Source of the DNA: Bacteroidales bacterium GP4
GTDB lineage: Bacteria > Bacteroidota > Bacteroidia > Bacteroidales > Muribaculaceae
Length of the DNA: 11,908 nt
NCBI GenBank assembly: GCA_001701065.1
Contig: DAAL01000167.1
Span: 1-11,908 of the forward strand
Reading direction: 5' to 3'
Below, one piece after another: positions 1 through 6,550 of this stretch. The notes beneath the pieces are model-generated. The model saw only the letters and a list, made by a program, of their open reading frames with translations. It searched no databases and was not told the DNA's origin. Numbering within the stretch: the stretch's first letter is position 1; each line of letters opens with the position of its first letter. A program made the translations under genes and the position numbers.

Positions 1-3000
1 GGCGATGAGGTCATAAACAACTCTATGTGGGGACTCAACATGTCCTATACCTCGCAGTTTATGTGGTTGACTAATCTGCTTAACAAGATTCCCACGGTCA
101 ATGCCGTGCAGCCGTCGACCATCAGCGTGCAGGCTGAGTTTGCGCAGTTAGTGCCTCATGCCCAGAAAAGCGGGTCCAATAAAGGAAGTTCCTATATCGA
201 TGACTTTGAATCGACACAGACCGGTATCGACCTCCGTTCGCCATATGCTTGGAATCTCGCATCCACTCCCTATGAAGCGGGACCGAAGGCACTTTTCCCC
301 GAGGCTGCGTTGTCCAATAATGTCGATTACGGCAAAAACCGCGCGTTGCTCAACTGGTACTACATCGACCGCATGTTCACTCAGCGAAATTCAAGCCTTG
401 CGCCGGGTTACATATCCTCTGACCTCGATCAATTGTCCAATCCTTATGTGCGTGAAGTGCTTTCCACCGAGATATTTCCGGGACGTGAGCTTAACTACGG
501 TGAATCCAACATAGTCCAGACTCTTAACCTGTCATTCTATCCCACTGAGCGAGGACCTTATAACCTCGATGCCGTAAACATCGACAATCAGGGCGCGCTC
601 CTTTCTCCTGAAAAGCGGTGGGGCGGAATCATGCGTAAAATTGACAACACCAATTTCGAGCAGGCTAATATAGAGTATGTGCAATTTTGGCTGATGAATC
701 CTTTCCTTGACCCGGAAAATCCCAATTACGAGGGAGGTGATCTTTATTTCAACTTCGGCGAGATAAGCGAGGATATACTTAAGGACGGACTGAAATCCTA
801 TGAGAATGGAATCCCGTTTGACGGCAACGATCAGTACCTGCAATCAACTGTATGGGGTAGAGTTTCAAGCCAGAATTCATTGACTTATGCGTTTGACAAC
901 GCTACAACTTCACGTCTTGTGCAGGATGTGGGGCTTGACGGGCTTATTAATGCCGATGAGTTCGGATTTTCGTCCTATAAGAATTATCTTGAGCAGTTGA
1001 GGATGAAACTTGCCCCCGATGCTATATCGAGGATGGAGGATGATCCTTTCTCGCCGTTCAATGACCCTGCCGGCGATAACTATCATTTCTACCGTGGTTA
1101 TGACTATGACGAGCAGCGGTTGTCGGTTCTTGAACGCTACAAGCGTTACAACGGAGTAGAAGGCAACTCTTTGTCGCCGGAGGATGCTCCTGACCCGCTT
1201 TATCAGTCGGCGCGTACCGGACCCGATGTGGAGGATATCAATCAGGACAACACCTTGAACGAGTATGAGCGTTATTTCCAGTACAAGGTGTCGATACGTC
1301 CCGAGGACCTTGTGGTGGGAAAAAATTATATAACTGACAAGCAAGTGTCCATTGTGCCTACACGTAACGGCGGAAGGCAGGAAGTGGAATGGTATCAGTT
1401 TAAGATTCCTTTGAGCGACTATGAGCGCATTGTCGGGTCTATTTCCGATTTTTCCACCATCCGTTTTGTGCGCATGTTCATGACGGGATTTAAGAAAGTT
1501 ACTCATCTGCGCTTTGCGACACTGGAACTTGTGAGAGGGGAGTGGCGACCTTACGACTTCAACCTTAATAACCGAGGCGACACCCCGGCTGAGGGTTCGC
1601 TTGACATTTCGGTGGTGAACATCGAGGAAAATGCAAGCCGTGAGCCGGTCAACTATGTATTGCCGCCGCAGGTCACACGTATCTCCGACCCGAGCCAGTC
1701 GCAGATAACTCAACTCAATGAGCAGTCCATGTCGCTCAAAGTCACCGGTCTTCATGCCGGCGACGCGCGCGGAGTCTACCGCAACACTCAGCATGACCTG
1801 CGCAATTATAAGCGGTTGCAGATGTGGGTACATGCCGAGAGCCTTATTGACGATGTAACCAATCTTCGTTCCGGAGAGGTGTCGCTGTTTGTGCGCATAG
1901 GTACCGACATTAAAAACAACTATTACGAATATGAGATACCTCTCACGCTGACTCCACATAGCGCGACCAAATACCCCGACACCGATACTCCCAACGGGCG
2001 TTATGCCGTGTGGCCTTTAAGCAACAGGCTCGACTTTGCGTTGCAGAATTTTGTGCAGTTGAAGCGTCATCGAAACCAGGCGAAAGCTTCGGAAAACAGT
2101 TCGGTGAACTATGGAACGCTTTACAGCGAGCGTGACCCTGACAATGAGAAAAACAGGATGTCGGTGCTCGGCAATCCGTCGCTCAGTGATGTGCGCGTGA
2201 TGCTGATTGGTATACGCAACAATGCTTCCACCACCAAGGATGCGATAGTGTGGGTGAATGAGCTTAAGGTGACTGACTTTGACGAAAGCGGAGGCTGGGC
2301 GTTGAAGGGCAATGTGAATCTCGGCTTGTCGGACATAGCTTCACTGAATTTCGGTGCCCACATTGAGACTGCCGGTTTCGGTGCTGTGGACCAGTCGCTT
2401 AATTCTCGCCGTCTTGATGACCTTCGGCAGTATAACTTTGCCGTTCAGGCTGACCTTGGTCGTTTCCTCCCCGAGAAGGCAAAACTTAAAGCTCCCATAT
2501 TCTTCTCAATGACCGAAGAGACCATAACTCCTAAATATAATCCTCTCGACCAGGATGTATTGCTCTCCGATGCATTGTCCGATGCCGCCACAAAGCAGGA
2601 GCGTGATTCAATCAAGAATTATTCGGTTGAGCACACGTCGGTCAAGAGTTTCAGCATATCGGGGCTGCGGTTTGATGTGAAGAGCACCAATCCCATGCCT
2701 TGGGATCCGGCAAATTTCACATTCAACTTCTCCTTCAATAAACGCAGCGAACGGAATCCTACAACTGAGTACGAGTACACCAATGATTACCGTGGCTCGT
2801 TCCAGTACTCGTGGACTCCTTACGTGAAAGGGTTAAGACCTTTCGGATGGTTGAAGTCCGATTCCAAAAACTGGAAGTTTGTAAAGGAATGGGAGTTTAA
2901 TTATCTGCCGGCAAACATCTCATTCCTCACCACCATGTCACGTTACTATTACGAGCAGCAGACACGCAGTGAGATTGATGAAATGTTCCGCCTGCCGGTG

Positions 3001-5136
3001 TCGGTGTCGAAGAATTTCCTTTGGGACCGTCAACTGTCGCTGACTTGGAATCTTACCAAGTCGCTCAATCTGTCGTTCACGTCCAATACTTCGGCTCGTA
3101 TCGAAGAACCTATAGGTGCGGTCAACAAGAAACTGTTCCCTGACCGCTACAAGGAGTGGAAGGACACGGTGATGCAAAGTATCATGCATCTGGGTACCCC
3201 TTGGGCGTATAACCAGAATTTTGTAGCTTCTTACAAAGCCCCGTTCAACTACATTCCGGCTCTTGACTTCCTTAACGGAAACGTGAGCTACAATGCCACT
3301 TACAATTGGAATCGCGGCGCGACTATTGACGGCATAAAAGTTGGCAACACCATCGCCAATCAGGCTTCATGGAATGTGGACGGACGCATAAACCTCGAAA
3401 CGCTCTATAATAAATCGTCTTATCTGAAAAAGATTAACCAGCGTTTCTCCAATAATCGCCGCCAGGCGACAAGGCAGAAGGCTAAAAAGTTTGAGCGTAC
3501 TTACAAGCTCCTTCCTGACACGAATCTTGTCATACGCCACAATCTGCGTAATAATAAGGTGAAAGTTACCGCCGTCACCACTGACGGAAAAGTGTTCCCT
3601 GTTAAAACCGAGGTTGTGGACCAAAATACGGTGAATGTGCTCACACGTGGCGATCAGAATATTAAATTCACAATCACCGAAGTGCTTAAAGAACGTAAAG
3701 GCATGTGGGAGGAAGTTGCAGCCTACTCGGCGCGCGCAGCCATGTCGGTACGTAGCATGTCGGTGCGTTTTCGTAGCTCCCGTTCGCTTTCGCTTCCGTT
3801 ATTCCGTCCTGACATCGGCGATGCGTTTGGACAGTCACGCGGCTATGGTCCCATGTCGCCGGGACTTGACTTTGCTTTTGGATTTACAAGGAAGGACTAT
3901 GTGGAGAAAGCCAAAGAACGTGGATGGCTCATGCTGGACGATAACCAGACTTCGCCTGCCATATGGTCTCGGACCAATGAGTTCAATTTCGAGATTGACC
4001 TTGAGCCTATAAGGGGACTTAAGATAAAGCTTACAAATAACCGTACTGATAACCGCACTTCGAGTATGCAGTTCATGTACGATAACATTCCCACTACCCA
4101 TAGCGGCAGCTATACCAAGACCCATGTGGCTATAGCTACGGCGCTTCGCTCGTCCAATGCTGATAACGGCTATCAGAGCGATGCCTTTGACAAGTTCCTT
4201 GCCAATATTCCGGTGATAGCGCAGCGCATAGAGAGCCAGTATGTCGGATACAATTATCCTATGGGTGGATTTATGAAGGATAACCCTAATGCCGGGCGAC
4301 CTTTCAATCCCGAGGTGGGAGGAGTGAACACTGCAAGCAGCGATGTGCTCATTCCGGCATTTCTTGCTGCGTATTCAGGCATGGATGCGAAGAGCATCTA
4401 TTTGTCGCCGTTCCCGTCGCTGTCGGCTATGCTGCCTAACTGGCGTGTCACTTACGACGGACTGATACGTGTGGGTAATCTCGGAAATATATTTAAGGCG
4501 TTCGTGCTCACTCATGCTTATCAGTGTACTTACTCGGTGGGGTCTTACGGCTCGTTCCTTAACTGGATGGAAGTGGACGGTGACCGGGGTTTCACGCTTA
4601 ATGAGACAACAGGTGAACCCATCCCGTCATCGCCTTACAACATCTCGTCAGTGGCTATTACCGAGAAATTCGCGCCGCTCATAGGGGTGCAGGTGACTCT
4701 GAAAAATGACCTTAAGATAACCGGTGAATACCGTGACAGCCGTACTCTCACGCTTAACTCCGATGCCGGACAACTCGTGGAAGCGCAGAGCCACAATATC
4801 ACACTGGGCCTCGGTTACAAGATAGTGGGATTCAACACCGTCCTGAAAATGGCTGGAAGCGGCAGGGGAATAAGCAATGACCTGACTCTTAATGCCGATT
4901 TCTCTATACAGCAGAACCATGCTTTGATACGCCGTATAGAGTCCAACTACACCCAAGCCACGTCAGGTACACGCACCTTGGGCTTCAATTTCTCGGCAAA
5001 TTACGTTCTTAACCGCCGTGTCACTCTCGGGGCTTTCCTCGATCATCAGGTCAACACTCCGCTGATTTCGTCGAGTGCTTATCCCACATCCAACAGCAGC
5101 TACGGTATAAACTTTAATTTGAGCTTGTCAAGGTGA
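1..5136 (+). CDS. sprA: T9SS outer-membrane translocon protein SprA/Sov, C-terminal part (5' end outside window)
   Basis: The reading frame is open from base 1, so the start lies upstream; about 1711 residues are visible of a family usually near 2400-2500. SprA (Sov in Porphyromonas) forms the very large outer-membrane beta-barrel through which T9SS substrates are exported. Family hallmarks that I recognise are S-YIDDFE followed by a G-I-D-L stretch near bases 190-235, a D-V-E-D-I-N-x-D-N-T-L-N-E-Y-E-R-Y-F segment near 1228-1280, and WVNELKVTDFD near 2250-2285. The second half is rich in alternating aromatic and polar strands, as expected for barrel strands, and ends S-Y-G-I-N-F-N-L-S-L-S-R then TGA. 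I see no frameshift or internal stop. The last 23 bases overlap the convergent fmt gene. Family assignment is firm; the barrel description comes from knowledge of the family. Long antisense ORFs across this gene are shadows. Confidence 0.95.
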   Translation, partial: GDEVINNSMWGLNMSYTSQFMWLTNLLNKIPTVNAVQPSTISVQAEFAQLVPHAQKSGSNKGSSYIDDFESTQTGIDLRSPYAWNLASTPYEAGPKALFPEAALSNNVDYGKNRALLNWYYIDRMFTQRNSSLAPGYISSDLDQLSNPYVREVLSTEIFPGRELNYGESNIVQTLNLSFYPTERGPYNLDAVNIDNQGALLSPEKRWGGIMRKIDNTNFEQANIEYVQFWLMNPFLDPENPNYEGGDLYFNFGEISEDILKDGLKSYENGIPFDGNDQYLQSTVWGRVSSQNSLTYAFDNATTSRLVQDVGLDGLINADEFGFSSYKNYLEQLRMKLAPDAISRMEDDPFSPFNDPAGDNYHFYRGYDYDEQRLSVLERYKRYNGVEGNSLSPEDAPDPLYQSARTGPDVEDINQDNTLNEYERYFQYKVSIRPEDLVVGKNYITDKQVSIVPTRNGGRQEVEWYQFKIPLSDYERIVGSISDFSTIRFVRMFMTGFKKVTHLRFATLELVRGEWRPYDFNLNNRGDTPAEGSLDISVVNIEENASREPVNYVLPPQVTRISDPSQSQITQLNEQSMSLKVTGLHAGDARGVYRNTQHDLRNYKRLQMWVHAESLIDDVTNLRSGEVSLFVRIGTDIKNNYYEYEIPLTLTPHSATKYPDTDTPNGRYAVWPLSNRLDFALQNFVQLKRHRNQAKASENSSVNYGTLYSERDPDNEKNRMSVLGNPSLSDVRVMLIGIRNNASTTKDAIVWVNELKVTDFDESGGWALKGNVNLGLSDIASLNFGAHIETAGFGAVDQSLNSRRLDDLRQYNFAVQADLGRFLPEKAKLKAPIFFSMTEETITPKYNPLDQDVLLSDALSDAATKQERDSIKNYSVEHTSVKSFSISGLRFDVKSTNPMPWDPANFTFNFSFNKRSERNPTTEYEYTNDYRGSFQYSWTPYVKGLRPFGWLKSDSKNWKFVKEWEFNYLPANISFLTTMSRYYYEQQTRSEIDEMFRLPVSVSKNFLWDRQLSLTWNLTKSLNLSFTSNTSARIEEPIGAVNKKLFPDRYKEWKDTVMQSIMHLGTPWAYNQNFVASYKAPFNYIPALDFLNGNVSYNATYNWNRGATIDGIKVGNTIANQASWNVDGRINLETLYNKSSYLKKINQRFSNNRRQATRQKAKKFERTYKLLPDTNLVIRHNLRNNKVKVTAVTTDGKVFPVKTEVVDQNTVNVLTRGDQNIKFTITEVLKERKGMWEEVAAYSARAAMSVRSMSVRFRSSRSLSLPLFRPDIGDAFGQSRGYGPMSPGLDFAFGFTRKDYVEKAKERGWLMLDDNQTSPAIWSRTNEFNFEIDLEPIRGLKIKLTNNRTDNRTSSMQFMYDNIPTTHSGSYTKTHVAIATALRSSNADNGYQSDAFDKFLANIPVIAQRIESQYVGYNYPMGGFMKDNPNAGRPFNPEVGGVNTASSDVLIPAFLAAYSGMDAKSIYLSPFPSLSAMLPNWRVTYDGLIRVGNLGNIFKAFVLTHAYQCTYSVGSYGSFLNWMEVDGDRGFTLNETTGEPIPSSPYNISSVAITEKFAPLIGVQVTLKNDLKITGEYRDSRTLTLNSDAGQLVEAQSHNITLGLGYKIVGFNTVLKMAGSGRGISNDLTLNADFSIQQNHALIRRIESNYTQATSGTRTLGFNFSANYVLNRRVTLGAFLDHQVNTPLISSSAYPTSNSSYGINFNLSLSR

Positions 5137-6076
5137 CGTGAAGTCCACGAAGGAATTCATCGCTGTTCATCTTGCGTTTTCCTTCGGCTTGCAGATTCAG
5201 GATTTCAAGCATTTCATCGGCGCATGCCACCATCGGCCGTTTGCCGTCTACTTTGATTGTCCCGGGGGCGGCGTTGGTTTTGTCGCCTGTCAGTGCTGTC
5301 TTGTATATTTTGAAAGTCAGGGTTGAGCCTTCCGCAGTGTTCCACTCGGTCCAAGCTCCGGGGTAGGGCGATAGCCCTCTCACTTGATTGTGGATGTCCT
5401 TTGCTGGACGGTTCCAGTCGATACGGCGTGTCTCCTTGAATATTTTTGGTGCCGGAGTAGGCTCCTGTTTTGCGATAAGTTCATCCTGTGGTATGGTATG
5501 GAGTGTGCCGTTGAGGATGTTGTTAAGGGTCTCGACGGTTAATTCGGCTCCGAGTGCCATGAGTTTGTCATGCACGTCGCCCACATTCTCCTCCGGAAGT
5601 ATCGCCACCTCTTTGCGGTCGATGATGTCGCCGGTGTCTATTTCGTGTTTGAGGAAGAAAGTGGTCACACCTGTCACTGTGTCGCCGTTCATCACTGCCC
5701 AGTTGATAGGAGCCGCCCCGCGGTATTTCGGAAGCAAGGACGCATGAAGATTGAATGTGCCGAGACGAGGCATGGTCCACACCACCTCCGGCAACATGCG
5801 GAATGCTATCACCACAAAGAGGTCGGCGTTAAGACTGCGTAGATCCTCCACAAATTCAGGGCTTTTGAGGTTGGACGGCTGCATGAGCTTGATATCATGT
5901 GCCACAGCCCACTGCTTTACTGGCGACTGGATGAATCCATGTCCTCTGCCGGCTTGCTTGTCGGGCATGGTAACTACGCCCACTATGTTGAAACCGTTAT
6001 CCCATATCTTGTTAAGGCTCTCCACCGCAAATTCCGGAGTCCCTAAAAACACTATTCTTAAATCTTTCTTGTCCAT
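5114..6076 (-). CDS. fmt: Methionyl-tRNA formyltransferase
   Basis: Complete gene of 320 aa, the usual size for the family. The cytoplasmic enzyme transfers a formyl group from 10-formyl-tetrahydrofolate to Met-tRNA(fMet) for translation initiation. The N-terminal formyltransferase domain (about 1-185) has F-L-G-T-P-E-F-A at 10-17 and the folate/catalytic motif F-N-L-H-A-S-L-L-P-K-Y-R-G at 108-120. The catalytic triad Asn109, His111 and Asp147 (in H-E-I-D-T-G-D) is intact. The C-terminal tRNA-binding domain (about 205-315) has V-R-G-L-S-P-Y-P-G-A-W at 232-242 and L-Q-A-E-G-K-R-K-M ... F-L-R-G at 295-311. The ATG at 6076-6074 sits just after a TAnnTTTG promoter, which implies a leader of only about 14 nt. 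The stop is TAA at 5116-5114, inside the 3' end of the convergent sprA. Likely monocistronic within what is visible. Confidence 0.98.
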   Translation of the reverse strand: MDKKDLRIVFLGTPEFAVESLNKIWDNGFNIVGVVTMPDKQAGRGHGFIQSPVKQWAVAHDIKLMQPSNLKSPEFVEDLRSLNADLFVVIAFRMLPEVVWTMPRLGTFNLHASLLPKYRGAAPINWAVMNGDTVTGVTTFFLKHEIDTGDIIDRKEVAILPEENVGDVHDKLMALGAELTVETLNNILNGTLHTIPQDELIAKQEPTPAPKIFKETRRIDWNRPAKDIHNQVRGLSPYPGAWTEWNTAEGSTLTFKIYKTALTGDKTNAAPGTIKVDGKRPMVACADEMLEILNLQAEGKRKMNSDEFLRGLHVTLTSSN

Positions 6077-6096
6077 AATCGCTCTAATTTTAACCG

Positions 6097-6130
6097 CAAA
6101 TTTACAAAACTCCCTTTAAAGCCACAACAA
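6097..6130 (-). promoter_or_regulatory. Bacteroidales-type promoter of fmt
   Basis: Read on the minus strand, TAAATTTG (6104-6097) matches the Bacteroides -7 consensus TAnnTTTG and is followed by C. A TTG (6127-6125), within a TTGTTG run, lies 20 nt upstream and fits the -33 box. Transcription would begin near 6090, giving a short leader before the fmt ATG at 6076. The match is seen in the sequence; activity is inferred. Confidence 0.75.
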
Positions 6131-6174
6131 CGAAAAAATTTTCTAAAATCTTTTAAAGCTAAAAATTATTTAAT

Positions 6175-6182
6175 TATCTTTG
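6175..6182 (+). promoter_or_regulatory. Bacteroidales-type -7 box driving the structured RNA region
   Basis: TATCTTTG on the plus strand is an exact match to TAnnTTTG, in the common Bacteroidales context TAATTATCTTTGC. The -33 position (about 6151-6154) carries TTTT, only a partial match to TTTG. A start about 7 nt downstream would fall at 6188-6190, exactly where the first base-paired segment of the RNA candidate begins. It faces away from the fmt promoter across a very AT-rich gap. I see no comparable promoter between here and the gene at 6551. Confidence 0.65.
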
Positions 6183-6187
6183 CGATT

Positions 6188-6503
6188 GATTCCTGCATTC
6201 ACGCCGAGGCATAGCATTAGATATGCCGGGAATGGGGACTGGGAATCGCCATATATAAGAAAAGCGTTATCATGCGCTTTGTTCTTGACACTTCGAATCT
6301 CGCAAATTCAGAATCACAGTCAAGAGTAAAGCAACGGAGGACGCTCATGGGATGTTTTATACTTTTACTAATATAAAGCATCGGCGTGGGTTCTACGTTG
6401 CTCGTTCTTCTGTGATGGGCAATGCGAGAGCCTGAAGTGTGGAACGGGCAACCGATATAGATCGCCACGCTATTTTTGTATAGGGGTAGTGACAATCTTT
6501 TTT
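6188..6503 (+). ncRNA. Candidate structured RNA of ~315 nt (unrecognised family), free-standing or 5' leader
   Basis: No convincing gene lies here, but there are many nested perfect inverted repeats. Arm 1: 6188-6193 with 6242-6247, 6196-6200 with 6230-6234, and GGCATA 6208-6213 with 6222-6227. Hairpin 2: AAAGCG 6261-6266 with 6275-6280. Arm 3: 6282-6289 with 6319-6326 around a small inner hairpin (6295-6298 with 6306-6309). Arm 4: AGCAACG 6330-6336 with 6396-6402, ACGC 6341-6344 with 6384-6387, and an 11-bp stem 6351-6361 with 6372-6382. Arm 5: CGTTC 6403-6407 with 6442-6446, capped by 6417-6420 with 6430-6433. Small hairpins follow at 6453-6464 and 6470-6483, then six T at 6498-6503. G-U pairs (6282/6326, 6355/6378, 6417/6433) favour plus-strand transcription, because the complement would have A-C mismatches there. 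It lacks the sequence hallmarks I know for RNase P RNA and tmRNA and is longer than typical 6S RNA. The pairing was found by eye. Confidence 0.65.
6498..6503 (+). terminator. T-run at the 3' end of the structured RNA (weak terminator or pause)
   Basis: Six T residues follow the small hairpin CTAT...ATAG (6470-6483). An extended form with CAC 6466-6468 against GTG 6489-6491 brings the stem closer to the T-run, but it has a large asymmetric bulge. As an intrinsic terminator it is weak. It may mark the RNA 3' end with partial read-through into the gene at 6551. The region 6504-6550 holds only a weak hairpin (TGCC 6509-6512 with GGCA 6531-6534) before that start codon. Confidence 0.3.
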
Positions 6504-6550
6504 ATTAATGCCGGACAGTGGCGGTCAGAGGGCAAAATACATTTTATGCA

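Noticed and set aside
910..1959. A 349-codon antisense ORF inside sprA
   Set aside because: The sense strand encodes well-recognised SprA sequence throughout. The antisense translation shows no domain and has no promoter; it is a by-product of codon usage in a long gene.
5138..6119. Several plus-strand ORFs of 60-122 codons opposite fmt
   Set aside because: All lie over the intact fmt reading frame with its catalytic residues and are shadows.
6217..6495. A 92-aa minus-strand ORF through the structured RNA region
   Set aside because: It coincides almost exactly with the inverted-repeat element, has no promoter or ribosome site on the minus strand, and its sequence has no recognisable domain. 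A structured RNA on the plus strand explains the region better. If similar short ORFs are annotated elsewhere, they may be artefacts of copies of this element.
6182..6497. A small non-autonomous transposable element (MITE) instead of an RNA
   Set aside because: The only terminal inverted repeat I find is GATTG (6184-6188) with CAATC (6493-6497), just 5 bp, and I see no clear target-site duplication. Multi-arm internal pairing and a promoter at the edge fit an RNA better, though mobility is not excluded.
6188..6503. Known RNAs: RNase P RNA, tmRNA, 6S RNA, group II intron
   Set aside because: I do not see the conserved RNase P core, a tRNA-like tmRNA end with CCA, or a GTGYG intron start, and the length is well above that usual for 6S RNA. 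This was judged by eye, not by covariance models.
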